Origin: Echinarachnius parma
Lineage: Eukaryota; Echinodermata; Echinoidea; Clypeasteroida; Echinarachniidae
Direction: 5' to 3'
NCBI GenBank assembly: GCA_037951105.1
Contig: JBAMJV010004340.1
Location: forward strand, 60,983 to 124,982
DNA: 64,000 nt
Every line of letters begins with the position of its first letter. Positions within the stretch are counted from its first letter, which is position 1. The position numbers and the translations under genes were made by a program. The notes under the pieces are model-generated. The model did no database searches, had not been told where the DNA came from, and saw nothing but the letters and a program-made list of their open reading frames with translations. Shown piece after piece: positions 45,891 through 59,102 of this stretch.

Positions 45891-46664
45891 AAATACATAC
45901 AATTCAGACAAATAAAATGTGATTTTGGACTGATATCAAGCAGCAAAATCTAACTTTATGACATAATTATAATTATATCAAATTGATTTTGGTTTTATTT
46001 CATGTTTTTTTTACATGAGAAAGATATAAATATATATATCTCATTCTTATTGCACTGTTTTACAAAGAAAAATCAAATACAATTTGACTAGAATTGTAAA
46101 GCCACTCTTTGCCCCCCTCCCCTTCTCCCCCACCCCCCATGCAGCCACGGCAATTAGAGTAAGATTGATCCCCTTTCCCAAGTCCACACTGCTCAAAATC
46201 AAATCAACTCAATTCTTTTCTACGTCGTATTTATTTAATTTTCGGATTAACGAACCCTATTTCATTTTAGGACTAACGAACCTTCGGAATAACGAACCCG
46301 ATTTTATTTTCGGATCAACGAACCTTCGGAATAACGAACCTTCGGAATAACGAACCTTCGGAATAACGAACCCGATTTTATTTTCGGATCAACGAACCTT
46401 CGGAATAACGAACCTTCGGAATAACGAACCTTCGGAATAACGAACCTTCGGAATAACGAACCTTCGGAATAACTGAACCTTCGGAATAACGAACCTTCGG
46501 AATAACGGACTGTAACCTATAAAATATGCATTAAATAAATATTGGAATTATATTCAAAATACAGAAAAAATCAAGAATGCCGAACATACTGTATATATAC
46601 AAATGGAAAAGAATCATTTCGAATCTAAAAAATAACCTTTCAGCAATTTACGAAACGTGTGTCT

Positions 46665-47850
46665 TCACATTTTACTTTTTAAATTATTTGGAAGTTCATT
46701 CCATATTTTTGGTCCGATATATGAAATGGATTGCTTTGCTAATTCTAATTTTACTGGAACTATTTTAAATGTATCGTCATTTGTACTTCTAGTATCATAA
46801 CAATGATCAATGCGAGTACAATAAGTAACTAAGCTTTGTGAGAATTTATCGTTTATCAAATCATACATCACTGTTCCTATGACATATCTATATAAATCAA
46901 AAATATTAAGGACAGATAATTCCATAAATAATGGAGCTGTGTGCTCCCTTGGACTCTTAAAACATATTGCACGCATGGCTCTCTTTTGAAGCAAACATAT
47001 ATTCATTAAATACGACGGATAAGTTCCACCCCAGACTTCTAGGCCATATGTAATGTGTGGTTCAACAAGTGTAAAGTACAACAATTTTAAAATTCTTTTA
47101 GGCACAAAATTTCGTATTCTATATAATATACCTATGTTCTTTCTCAAGGAGACACAAACAGAATCAACTTGTTTCTTCCATGTTACATTTTCATCAATAT
47201 TAACTCCAACAAATGAAGTGTAAGGAACTTTGTCAATTGTTTCATTATTCAATACAATATTACCAAGAACATCAATTTTCCTGCACCTACTTTTAAATAT
47301 GATGTACTTAGTTTTCGTAGTATTAATAGTAAGTTTATTTTCTTTACACCAAGTCATTATCAAATCAATATCATTTTCCATCTCAATCAAATTAATAGCA
47401 TCTCCTACACCCTGAAAAGTATGAATTAAGCTAGAATCGTCTGCAAAGAGACGGAAATTAAAATAATCGGATGAGTTAGGAAGATCATTTATATAAATAA
47501 GAAATAACGTTGGACCTAACACATATCCCTGGGGAACTCCACAAGTTGTTGGTAGTTTGTCTGAATGAATATTATCATAATCAACAAATTGAAATCTATT
47601 AAATAAATAGTTCCTCATCCAAGTTAGAGGCATTCCTTTCACACCATAATGCTCTAATTTATATAATAATATATTGTGATTTATGGTGTCGAACGCTTTA
47701 GCAAAGTCTAAAAAGAGTCCAACCGTTGTATTACCCTGATCAATATCATGACAAATTTGCTTTAACAGATTTATTTATGATAATTTAGTACTATAACCAG
47801 AACGAAATCCATATTGGTGCTCATACAAAACAGTATTATCATTAAAAAAC
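46665..47850 (-). pseudogene. LINE A ORF2, reverse transcriptase C-terminal part
   Basis: It continues the RT with YGFRSGYSTKLS, then a TAA near 47,776, then GLFLDFAKAFDTINHNILL, VPQGYVLGPTLFLIYINDLP and the catalytic FADD in FRLFADDSSLIHTFQ. The open frame from 47,642 is 325 residues and ends KIWNELPNNLKSKM. No RNase H follows, as expected for CR1/L2-like elements. It is joined to the N-terminal part only across the MITE. Confidence 0.9.
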
Positions 47851-48405
47851 TTAAAGTGATCCAGGTAAAGTGTCTAACTCCACGAAAAATAATTGGAGCT
47901 TCTTCGTTTCTCTTCTGCCGTGTTGTTTAGCTTATGGTAAGAGAAGAATAAAATAGGGTTAGATTTTTTCAAATGTCCCTTTAGTATGAAGATAATTATC
48001 ATTGAAAATCATTATTTCTAAAGCGTTAATCAACGCTTTTCTAAAAAAGTACACTTGTTTCAGCTGATTACGTCCGAGCGTGGGAAACATTCCCGACCTA
48101 GAGAACTTTGATCCAACACGTGCGCGAATTCCAGGAATTTTGTATACCGCATATGTAAACATACACGGGTGCGGATATATCGTCATAGGCTGCCAGTTAT
48201 AACTGTTGCAATTCTACGACAAGCCATCAGTATTCGGTGATAAAATATGAACTCAATATTCGTTTTTTTCACTAGGTAAACAGTGTTCGTGTTCCTTCAA
48301 ACTTTCACAAATCTTTCAATTGTATTTTACAATGATATTGATATAGGATTGAAGTCTCAAATGTCATTTTGTGCAATATCTGACACTTTACCTGGATCAC
48401 TTTAA
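47851..48405. mobile_element. MITE of the AGTGATCC family, copy 2, inside LINE A
   Basis: The left end TTAAAGTGATCCAGGTAAAG continues TGTC; the right end is its exact inverse. TTAA lies at both ends. RT blocks continue on both sides (KVFEKV before, YGFRSGYSTKLS after), so the insertion is later than the LINE. It is related to 23,011-23,559. Confidence 0.92.
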
Positions 48406-48412
48406 TCAATCT

Positions 48413-48919
48413 ATTATTTGCCACTTTCTCAAATACTTTACTTAAAACAGGTAAAATAGAAATAGGTCTAAAATTACCAGGTGTGTCTGTACTACCCTTT
48501 TTATGTACAGGAATTACCTTTGCAATTTTCAATTTATCAGGAAATATACCAGTTGAAATTGATAAGTTTATTATATAAGCCAATGGGTGAGAAACGTAAT
48601 TAACACCATCCATCAAAATACCAACCGGAATATCATCAAAACCACAAGCTTTGTTTCTTTTCAGGGAACAAATTATATTTCGAACTTCAGTATGAGTAAC
48701 GGGTAAAAAATAAAATGTATTAGATACTTTCTGACCCAAAAATGTATGAAAGGTACCATTTGTATCACCAATTTTATCAGCTAAATTTTCTCCAATCTGT
48801 GCAAAGAAATTATTAAACATTTCACAAATTTTTCCAGGGATACTAGATTCTTCATATACACCATCAATATTCATTCCTAACTTTTCTACTCTGCTTGATT
48901 TTCCTCCCTTTTTATTCAA
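48413..48919 (-). pseudogene. LINE A ORF2, reverse transcriptase N-terminal part
   Basis: The frame reads NKACGFDDIPVGILMDG, ISTGIFPDKLKIAKVIPVHK and NFRPISILPVLSKVFEKV, the RT blocks 1-2 of CR1/L2-like LINEs. It stops where a MITE was inserted. RT continues at 47,850 on the other side. Confidence 0.88.
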
Positions 48920-49088
48920 AATGTTCTTTATATGCGTCCATACTTTTTTGAATTTCCTTTATCTTTTACAAATAATTCTTCATAATAATTTTTCTTCGCA
49001 TATCGCAATACATTAGTCAATGTGTTTCTAAACTTTTTATATTTATTCAATTTTTCATCATTATGGTTTGACAATACAGATTGCTTAC

Positions 49089-50087
49089 CTACTTGGTTTT
49101 AATTGACTTTAAAATAGCTTTAGTAATCCATGGTTTCTTAATTTTCGGATTAGGACTACGAAATTGTAAAGGTGCATGTTTATCACAAATCCTACGAAAT
49201 ATTATCAAAAACTTATTGTATGCATCATTAACATCATTTGATTCATATACCTCATCCCATGTGATCGTTTCTAGATCATCACGTAAAGCTTGAATAGAAT
49301 ATTGTTTATAACTTCGACATTTTTTCCTAGTTTCATTAATTAACGTTTGTTTATCAAAATAATTATGGAATATTGCATAACAAGGCAAATGATCTGAAAT
49401 ATCAACAAATATAGTTCCTGAAGTTATTTCACATAAACTAATGTTTGTATAAATATGATCAATTAGAGTTTGACTGTCAGAAGTAATACGTGTCGGCGAA
49501 GAAATTAGCTGTTGGAGTCCATAACATTCCATCATCGTCTGAAGTTCATTTGACCTTTCATTAACTATATTCAAATTCACATTAAAATCTCCAACTATGA
49601 TACACTGAAACTTGTCTAATTTTACATCATGAAGAACACTATTCATATCATTTATAAATTCATCATAATCACTGTCTGGTTTCCTATAGACTACTCCAAA
49701 TACAATTATATTATCGTTTGTACTAATCTTCAACCAAAGCGACTCTGTACTTGAGATCGTAATGTTCAAACGCGTATACAATAAAGACGAGTGTATATAA
49801 GCTCCAACACCTCCTCCTCTCCCATTCTCTCTGCAGTTGTATTCAAGCTTATAACCATCAATATGAAACAAATTAGGGTTTAGAATATTCCACGTTTCAG
49901 TTAATGCAAAGAGCTTAAAATTTGAACATACATTGAAATCAAAGAAAACTTTAAAATCATCAAAATTCGCATTTACAGAACGAATATTTAAATGTCCAAC
50001 TCCAAGTGCAGAAGCAAACAAATGTGTATTTAATTCATCAGCATTCAAATTTCGATTATTAATGTGAAATAATTCGTTGCTCGTCAT
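49089..50087 (-). pseudogene. LINE A ORF2, endonuclease part
   Basis: 332 residues from ATG at 50,087. It is an apurinic-type endonuclease: LNIRSVNANF, ALTETWN, GGGVGAYIHSSL, VVYRKP, IVGDFNVNLN and SDHLPCYAIF keep the catalytic Asn, Glu, Asp and His positions. In living elements it nicks the target to prime reverse transcription. The frame ends at ALKSIKTK with TAG. The expected continuation lies in other frames (49,088-48,920), so two frameshifts separate it from the RT. Confidence 0.88.
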
Positions 50088-50138
50088 TATTCACACTATT
50101 CATTAACAATGTTATTTACAAAGCAGGCCAGTCGTGAT

Positions 50139-50940
50139 TTATTTGATTTTCAGCAGATCCTCTTCACTGGCGATGACAAGCGGCGGGCTGGTCTCGGTTT
50201 TCCTCACAAGAATCTTGGTATTCCAGGTCCACAAGTAGCGGTAGCCCTCCCTCTTTCTGATCGCGTTCGCCCTCGACAGCAAGACTTTGGTGCTTGGCAG
50301 CAAGTTCTCATTGATGTACACCTTCCTCTCCTCTCTGCAACCTAGGTCACGGCTCGTCATGGACTTCAGCTTCTTCTTTCCCTCATACACAGCATCTCTG
50401 GCCCGACGGGTGGTGAACCTCACGATGATGGCCCTCGGAGGTGGATTCCCGGCTGCTTCAGACTTCTTGCCCATCCTGTGACATACATCGATGTCAGTCG
50501 GGCCGACGTTGGCATGGTTGGGTGCCACATGCTGGATAACTTTGGCAACGATCTCCTTTACGTTCTCCCCCTGGACCTCTGGGACACCTGCTATCTCAAG
50601 ATTCACCCTTCGATGATATTGATCAAGTTCATTCAATCTCGTTTACAATCCTCCAACTCTATCTTTTAGAACACCATTGTCTTTTTTCAGCTCTCTGTTT
50701 TCTGATTTCAGATCATGGACAGTTTTATTCAGCTCGTCGAATTTCGAACTGAAAAAGTCTAAGGCTTTTGTGAGTTCAGATTGCCCTTGCTTTAAGTTCA
50801 ATGAGTGATGTCTCGACAGTACTTAATTTTGTAGTAATGTTTTCGGTCAGTTTTGTAATTTCGTTTTTCAATACAAACAAATCAGTAAATGTATTGTCCG
50901 ACTGATGACTCTGGTTGTCTTTATTCTTTTTCGGAGGCAT
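50139..50940 (-). pseudogene. LINE A ORF1
   Basis: It starts at ATG 50,938-50,940 with MPPKKNKDNQ and a coiled-coil-like heptad stretch (LKNEITKLTENITTKL). It changes frame near 50,790, continues as LKSENRELKKDNGVLKD, meets a stop near 50,640, and ends with a 165-residue open frame. That frame (YHRRVNLEIAGVPEVQGEN ... IDVCHRMG ... AIIVRFTTRRARDAVY) matches the RNA-binding fold of L1-type ORF1 proteins. These bind their own RNA and act as nucleic-acid chaperones. Two breaks make it non-functional. Confidence 0.8.
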
Positions 50941-51106
50941 TTTGACTCACATGTTCTATCGTATATGTATCATATATGCATTTATATCATCATATAGTAT
51001 AAAGGATATAAGTCCAGATGAGCAGTAATCCAGGCCACGGGTCACGTAATCCTAGCTCGATCCGCTTAGATGAAATGGTCAAAACCCGTCAAATCCCTTT
51101 AAACTT

Positions 51107-51798
51107 GATCACTCCGCTATTGCTCATGTAAGTTCTGAGAAATGTGATTTAGGAGTATGGAGTATCAGAAATAGCACTACAAAGCTCGCTAATGAGTCAG
51201 TTTAAACATGTATCACGAGATTGGCGTTGCCATGGTTACGAGCAAATATTTTGTTTGGGGGGGGTCAGCATTTCTTGGTAGCTGGGTTCATAACCTATCC
51301 GCTGATAACAAAATTTCCGCGCCCGTCTGGGGGTGCTACGGATTTCATTTTTTCTGGCCTCGGCACATGAGCACAGGTATCGGCACGGTAGTGCAGGTGG
51401 TGCCGATGTTAGAACTTGATAGCAATTTACGAGTTCGGTAATTGGTGTTTAATTTGATGTCAGGCCGATGTAATTTAGACATCGATACTATGACGTCAAA
51501 CATATATTCCATCGATGACAGAACCTTCGGCAACGGAACAAGTCGGCAAATGGTAAAATTAATATTCTCTCATTAATCCATCATAAATATGACATCTCAA
51601 ATATGGCGTCGGTTCGAAATTTTGCCGACGATAGATCTGGTAGCAATTTTAGATGTCTTTATAATAAATGGTTGTAAAATTTATGTCGGGCCGATGTAAT
51701 GAATTAGACATCTCAAATATGACGTCAAACCCTTATCCCGTCGATGTCAGACCGTCAACAATGGAACAAGTCGGCAAATGGTCATTAAAGGACCTACA
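51107..51798. mobile_element. Foldback-like element copy A, core end and right arm
   Basis: The core continues from 45,033 as TTGCTCATGTAAGTTCTGAG, matching 60,750 onward. The arm then reads GCCGATGTTAGAACTTG ... GTCGATGTCAGACC ... ACAAGTCGGCAAATGGTC. This is the inverse of the left arm (GACCATTTGCCGACTTGT at 41,509). It ends TTAAAGGACCTA, the inverse of the left end TAGGTCCTTTAA of copy B. Confidence 0.75.
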
Positions 51799-52573
51799 GC
51801 GTCTAGATGGCCTAATTTTCACAATTCGGCTCTCTATATGTAATGTTTCCTGAAGAAAACTAATTTGGCAGTCATTTTTTCATGAAATCAATCAATTTTG
51901 GGGTAATTAGTAAATGTTGTTGTTGTTGTTGTTTAGAGTTTATTGGCGGTTCATTCAATTTGAATATTTTCGCCAAAAACTAAATATTATTTTAATTCTT
52001 CTCATTAATTTTCTTTATTTTAATATTTTCATTATTTATATTTCTTATTTTCTTTCTTTTGGGGGTGCATAAACGTTTTCAAACCATCGATAAACAAAAC
52101 CAAAATTAAAGGCATCATCGGGCCAACCCGGCTCGGTACGTTGAGCAGGCTTCTCAACTGACGAATCAGTCTAGGCCCCCCGATGCATGGAGATGCGGTC
52201 TGGTCGCCTTCGTTCTATTTTGCACCTGCATCCGATTCCAAAAAACAAAACAAAATTATATATCAAATCAAATCAACTCACAAAAGAGATTTTCAATTAT
52301 TCAAGAACATACAAGGTAGCAAACATTTTGGGGCATTGAAAGTGAAAGTGCAAAGTGCAGGATGTAATTTACTAATTATTTACATAAACAAATTATACAA
52401 AAGAAAGTTACGCATTACTTTTTCAGCAAAATTTATATGCTGATCAAACCAGCTTCAGAGGCTTGCACAGATGTCCTGTAAACAGTCTCTGTTCCGGCTT
52501 GAGCATGCATATAATTTTACGAGAGCCAAACATAATTATTATACAAAAACAATTTCAATACAAACTCTTAATA

Positions 52574-55500
52574 TTATACGGGTAATCTCCCGGTTCTTCT
52601 TACATAATCAACGAGAGCTTGTTGGAGGGGTCGCTCTAAAGAATTTAACAAAGTCATTATTTTTCCTTCTTCATATAAACCTGTTTCAGCCATCAACATG
52701 GCCCTTTGAACTATGTACTCTGGACACTGACACAAAAAATGTGTAATAGTTTCAAATATACCCTCACAATTAGGGCAATACCCAGTATCGTGTTTTTTCA
52801 AGACACATAAATTTACATTTAAACCAATGTTTCCCATTCTTAAACAGTGCAATATACTTTCATTTTTTCTATTATTTAATTTACATATATATATACTCTT
52901 AACATTCTTTTGCACATCTTTAAGACATGATTCAGTTCCTTCCCATCTTGTCTGCCATTTAACATACATTCGTTTCCTTATAATACTATTAATTTCATAC
53001 CTTGCTAATTTATTATCAATTTCTATTTTTTTTTTCAAACCTCGTTTCGCTTCTATATCCACAATCTCATTACCATTAAGTCCACAATGACTAGGAATCC
53101 ATTCAAAAAACACAAAAGTCCTTTTATTCTTCAATTGTAAACACAAATTTAAAATTTCATATACAGGAAGTTCCTCTTTGTGACTCTTTATGGCTTGTAA
53201 AGAACTTAAAGAGTCGCTAAAAATAACTGCCCCAGTGTACAAAATAGGATGATTATCCAACCATTCTAAGGCGAGCACAATTGCTGCCATCTCTGCCCTA
53301 TAAGAGGATGTATAGTTTGAGAGTCTCTTAGATAATGAATAATCATAGTAGGGGACGTAGAAGGCGGCGGCCGCACTCTCCTGTTCTGGTGATTTTGATC
53401 CATCAGTATATATTTGCAAATAATTTTTCCATTTTGTATTTATCATTTCTATTGTTGCTTGCCTTTGATGCAATTGATTGTCTCTTTTACAAATATAATC
53501 ATGTAATTCTATTGATATTAAAGGAACATTCAAGTGCCAAAAGGGGGTTCTAGAAAAAATCATCTCCTCAACTTCAAAATTAAAAGTATTCATCAATTCC
53601 ATTGATCTTTGTCCAAAAGCTGTCCTAGAATTATTACCTCCATATATATGAAATTGCCAACAATCTTTGATATCCTCTTTCAAAGGATGATTTTTTACAC
53701 TTTCAATTCGCTTTTTAAGTTTACAACATAACATTTCTCTTCGTAAGTCTAAGGGCATCTCTCCTCATTCCACTTGTAGGTCTCTGAGAGATGTCCCCTT
53801 GCGTGCGCCGGCACATACATATAAACTTTGGTACTGGACTGTATTTAAAATATTTTTAATACTGGGTGCCGCTGAGTCATAAGCTTCACAAGCGTAATCT
53901 ATGGTTGATAAAATCAAAGATGTATACACCATCAAAAGTTCTTTAGCATCTCCACTCCATTTAGCATGTGCTAAACTTTTGACTACATTTAATTTACGTT
54001 TACACCGATTTGCAACATCTGTTATATGAGGCCGCCAAGTAAGGCGTTTATCAAAAATAACTCCAAGATACTTATGCTGTTTTTGAGGAAGCAATTCATG
54101 TTCTCTTAAATGTAATTTAATATCATCATTTGATTTATTTGAAAAGAGGACAGGAACTGTTTTCTCTAGAGACATTTTCAAACCCCATGACAAAAACCAA
54201 GAATCCAAGGTATTGATGCAATTTTGTATCAATTGCGTATTCATATTTATATCATAACCAGATTTCCATATGACACAGTCATCTGCATAAACCAAATTAT
54301 GAATGCCAGGGGGCGAAGGGATATCCTTCAACATCACATTAAACAATAAAGGACTAAGAATACTACCTTGAGGTAAGCCATTTTGGGGGTGCATAATTTG
54401 GGATTTGCTATCCCCTACTTGAACCTGAAATGTACGATCCAACAAATAATTCCTTAGAAAAACAAGAATATTTCCTTTAAGGCCTATATTACTAAGCTTA
54501 ACTATGAGTCCCTTCGTCCAAAGGGTATCGTAAGCTTTTTCCAAATCAATAAATACTGCTAGAGTTTGCATACCAACTCGTAAATGTCTTTGTATCTCAT
54601 TTTCTAAATGCACGATGTTATCTATAGAGCCTCGACTTTTCCTAAAACCACTCTGATTATTATTTAATATTTCATTCTTTTCTATATACCATTGTAATCT
54701 TTCTTTTACCATACTCTCCATAATTTTCATAAAACAAGATAACAAAGAAATGGGTCGGTAAGATGACGTCATAGTAGCATTCTTATTTAACTTCAATACA
54801 GGAATTAAAATGGCATGTTTACATTGTTCTGGTACGATGCCAGTACTCCATATCTTATTAAATAAATTCAAAAAAACCTTCTTGGCCATTTGGGACATAT
54901 TTTGATAAATTTCATAAGTTATACCATCTTCACCAGGAGCCGATATTTTTTTCTCCTTCAAAGTCTTTTCTAACTCCAACATTGTGAATGATTCATTTAT
55001 TACCAAATCAAAATTATTATTATAACTTTCCTCAACATCAATTTGCTTAAAAGCTTCAAGCACTTCTCTCTTCTTCGTCTTATGACCACTAACTGAGTTT
55101 CCAACGGATGTAAAGTACTCTCCAAACTCATTAGCTTTATCCTGGTCATTTACTATCACCTGTTCTCCTTTATATATTACTGACATTTGTTTAACTTTCT
55201 TCCCTATATTACCATTTAACATTCGAATAAAATTCCATAATTCCGAAACAGATGTAAAACGATTCAATTTCATAGCGTAATTTAACCAAAAGGTTCGTGT
55301 TGCCTGCCGTATAGTCCACTGGGCATCTCTTTTCTTATCTTTATATAATTGAACGTTTTCTACACTCCAAAATTTCATCAATTTATTGTTTTCCTTATTT
55401 CTTGCTTTTATCTTTACATTACATTCTTCTGTCCACCACGGGACTGCATTACAACCTTTTCCTTTCTTACTACTTAATAACTCATTTAATATATCATATA

Positions 55501-56323
55501 AACATTCCATAAAGTTTGCATAGAATACATTTACATCATCGTCATATAATGTTTCCATATTGATCCTTTCTTCACTCAATCTATGAAAGGCTGTCCAATC
55601 CATTTTTTTAAAGGACCACCTAAAATATTGATTTTCTTTTTTGTCCTTTTCCCTATTATTAACACTATATTGAATGCAGACTGGGAAGTGGTCACTTCCA
55701 AACTTGTCTGCAAAGACCGACCAAGTACACTTACTGGCTATCCCCGATGAGATCAAGGATAAGTCTAAACATGACGTTCTCCCCGAAATGGGGTCAAGAC
55801 GTGTACCAGATCCATCATTTAAAATAACCAAATTATGTTTCAACAAAAAATCTTCTATTAATCGACCATTTTTATCAATTTTTTCACTCCCCCATAAACA
55901 ATTATGGGAATTAAAATCTCCCACTATTAATAATTTATCTTTATCTTTAACATGCTTAACCAAAGTATCCAAAATAGCATTGGTTATATCATTACATGGA
56001 TTATAATAATTTACGACTGCTAAATGATTATCTCCATAATATATATTTACTAATTGCATTTCTATGTCTGTTTCAATTTCCACATACTCATAATTGATGG
56101 AAGTATGAATATATATAGCACATCCACCTCTTCGTTTATTAATTCTATTTTTACAAAAACATGAATAATTTGGAATATCAATTATAATATTCCCCTCATA
56201 CCAAGTTTCCTGAATACAAATTATGTGAACAACTTTTTCTTGCGAGTTTAAATAATTAATCAATTCTCCACTATGTCCATTCATGCCCTGCGCATTCCAC
56301 TGGAGGATGAGTAGCGCAGTCAT
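52574..56323 (-). pseudogene. LINE B ORF2 (endonuclease, reverse transcriptase, RNase H) with one in-frame stop
   Basis: ATG at 56,323 lies 6 nt after the ORF1 stop, suggesting reinitiation. The endonuclease keeps WNAQGMN, QETW, VGDFNSHN and SDHFPV. The RT has APGEDGITYEI, SYRPISLLSCFMKIMES, FIDLEKAYDTLW, LPQGSILSPLLFNVML and the catalytic YADD. A TGA at 53,765-53,767 follows LRDLQVE. The same frame resumes at once with GEMPLDLRRE, and continues through RNase H (IYTDGSK, YRAEMAAI, FSDSLSS, EIVDIEAKRG) and a C-terminal C..C...H...C motif (CPNCEG ... HFLCQC). Without the stop it would be about 1,249 residues. Catalytic residues all look intact. Confidence 0.93.
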
Positions 56324-56329
56324 AATAAT

Positions 56330-57716
56330 TTAAGTATCACCATCTTGAGTTCCTCGTTTTACTGCATAAAATAGCTTATCTACGACTGACTTAATTATTC
56401 TAAGGCTATCTTCTTGTGGTCTGTCTTCTAAGAAACCCGATACTAATTTAAAAATAAATTGTATCACTTCCTCATCTGAGGCCAATGTTAAGAAATTGGC
56501 TGTTTTCTCTTGAGCTGGTACCGCAGTAGGGGGTTTTACAGATACGTTAGCTGGCCGCTGAGTCTGCTGAGAGGGCCCAGGGGCTCGGTCTTCAACCGCA
56601 GCAGGGGGGACAACTGGGGTGGGGACAACTGGGGTGGGGACGTGTTGAGGGGGGGGGGGGGGCACCCTGTCCCCTGCTCACCTGTGATGATTGTGTTATT
56701 ACTATGGGATTGGTCGTTTTTTCTGACCCCTTCTCCAACAATTGCTTTGCTGCCTGTGCGTAAGAAACTTTAGATTGAACTTTTATTTGTTGTACTTCTT
56801 TCGCCTTTTTGGCTTCTTCACACCCATTATAGGCAGCCGAGTGATTTTTGCCGCAATTGGCGCATTTGTGTACATCTTTTTGAGGGCACTCATCAAAAGT
56901 GTGCGGGCCACTACAGCGAACACATCTATTTTTTGATCTGCATTGATGGGAGACATGACCGTAGCGCTGACATTTGTAGCAGCGAACAACAGGGGGGATA
57001 TATTCTCTTACTTTGAACTTTTGATAGCACAGCGCTACATCTTCAGGCAAGACCGTACTATCAAAAGAGATAATAACACTGCGTGTGGGAATCCATTCAA
57101 TTGGATTTACACTAGCCCCATCTTTATTTTGCTGTTTTCTTTTGATTCTTTTTACGCCCACTACCTTTTGTCTCTTGAGTTCCCCTTGAATATCTCCTTC
57201 GCTCATCTCGCTCGGTACCCCCGAGATTACTCCCCTCGTCTGGTTGATACCATTTTGTATTTTGACGGGGGTGTTTCCAAGCGTTTGTATCCCCAACAAC
57301 AAGTTATACTGTTTTACATGAAAACATTGGACTAGAATGCCCGATCTAACTGGTTTTATGTACTCAGGGCTTGTGCCGCTAATTGTTTGAATATCCTTCG
57401 CAATGCGAATCAAATTAATGTTTCGCAATGACTTTTTTGTATCTATCGGCACGATAAACACCTTTAAGTCAAAACTCTTTGGCTTTGTTTGTGCCCTTGG
57501 TGTCATGAACGGGGTATCATGCTCTTGGTCAGATGACGAGTCTTTTCTAAAATTCAAACTTTCCACATTATCATTGAGACTACCTTCTCGGCCTCTCTTT
57601 GTTGGGGGTCCACCCACTCTCGTAAAACGATGAGAGTTCTTTCTATTTCTAGGTGTACTCCCTCCAGGGTCAGAGGGAGCCGAGTAAATCATTTCCCCTG
57701 CTGATGACCCCGCCAT
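56330..57716 (-). pseudogene. LINE B ORF1 (gag-like, zinc knuckles)
   Basis: From ATG at 57,716 the frame reads MAGSSAGEMI and has an RNA-binding-like region (SLRNINLIRIAKDIQTI, then VISGVPSEMSEGDIQGELKR). Three CCHC-type knuckles follow: CYKCQRYGHVSHQC, CVRCSGPHTFDEC and CANCGKNHSAAYNGC. At a 14-base G-run (56,649-56,662) the frame changes. The continuation (PPPPQHVPTPVVP ... EEVIQFIFKLVSGFLEDRP) ends at TAA 56,330-56,332. Total is about 460 residues. It packages the element RNA. The frame change may be real or a homopolymer error. Confidence 0.85.
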
Positions 57717-57990
57717 AAGAGACCACGGGTCCTTTTGGCGGGAAATTCAATAATAGATACAATATATACGGTGCTGTGCTATAGTGAGGTGCAATCATAT
57801 ACGAAAATGAGCCCAAAATGTTTGCTTACCTGTCAGTACGCGATCGTGAGTATAACATGATCCTAATCCAAACAATTATCCTCACAATTAATATATAATC
57901 CAAAAATAAGATATATCCAAATTATAGTTCGTAATCAATAAGGACGGAGAGGCGACCCATACGTGCCGCACCCGCGCTACCAAAAAAAAA

Positions 57991-59102
57991 ACTAATTTTG
58001 TTGTCCTTAGCCTTTAGTCAAGGCTCTATATGGCTTGGAGATTCTCTATGCGATCGCGAGCTAGATAGCTGTGAGAGAGCTAGATACTAGTAAACTGGCT
58101 CCATATATAGCCTTTAAGCACTGGATTCGCAGTAATTTATTAATGTGCAAAGAGAATAAGGCATTACTAATTCATGAGAGAAATCAGCAACCAATCAGAT
58201 CGCTAGATCTGGATACCGTATGCCTAATCGGTGGCGTGTTCTACCGTGTATTAAGGGGGATATTAGTATCAGACATTACTTTTATCATAACTATCATAAT
58301 GATAAAATATGAGATACATTACAATAAAAACTAAAGCATAGAAATACCTTTTTCCATGCATATCAAATCTCAACTCTTTATTTAAAAGAAAACAACATAT
58401 TTTGTAATGACGTACCCTATAAATAATGGACGCGTCCGCACCGGTCCACCGCGGTGGTCTTCATTGCACACAGCATACGCTAGTCCGTAGCGGAGACCCT
58501 ATAACAACCACTACTCTATGCCACTAACAGTGTATTGTGCAAGGTTGCGCGTTTGGTTTTACAATGCAGCTTCCAAACGAAGACTAACACTCACAAACAG
58601 CTGAGCAACCTGGTCTGTGGCATATGAATATGGGCTTCGTAGATTTTCTACGAAGATTTTATTTGTAAATAAAAGAAAAGAAAACTTTTCACGTTCATGA
58701 CTGACGATAGGCTTCGCGCTGCCCCGCTCAAACTCAGGTTAGTACAGGTACCGTTGTAGTACCTGCCAGACAGCACGATGCCTATCGGATAGGCTAAATT
58801 GTCCTGGGAACGCCCCTTTTAAATCGCCAAAATGTGACGTAATCTAAAGAACGGACTAATGAACTAAATTATGTAGATGACGCGTCATGACGTAAGCCAA
58901 TGAATCGTCAATCACCTGTCAATCACGCTGCCGATTCTGGACTCCAAAATGTGGGTGGGGCGTAAACTGGCTGTAGATGTGGTTTGGCATCAGAAAGTTA
59001 GTCTTTAATCACTACTGTGTTTATTTTCATGGATATTTTTTCGGGAGACCTATGTTTCAAGTCATCAACTATGGAATAAGTGTCAAAGTACGTTGTATTC
59101 TT
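57991..59102. other. No recognisable gene, repeat fragments
   Basis: 58,700-58,800 carries an inverted partial copy of the interior of the GGGTACCACC MITE (CAGACAGCACGATGCCTATC). A palindromic GGTCCACCGCGGTGG word lies near 58,443. An 87-residue open frame at 58,071-58,334 has no recognisable domain. Confidence 0.45.

Larger units (their letters stand above)
51918..57990 (-). mobile_element. I-group LINE (LINE B), nearly intact
   Basis: The order is: 5' leader (57,717 to about 57,990), ORF1, ORF2, a 3' region of about 0.65 kb, and an (AAC)n tail at 51,918-51,935 on the element strand. ORF2 carries endonuclease, RT and RNase H, the set found in I-group clades such as I, Nimb and related ones. 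I cannot name the clade without a tree. The exact 5' end and target duplication were not fixed. Damage is limited to one stop in ORF2 and one frame change at a G-run in ORF1. Confidence 0.85.
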
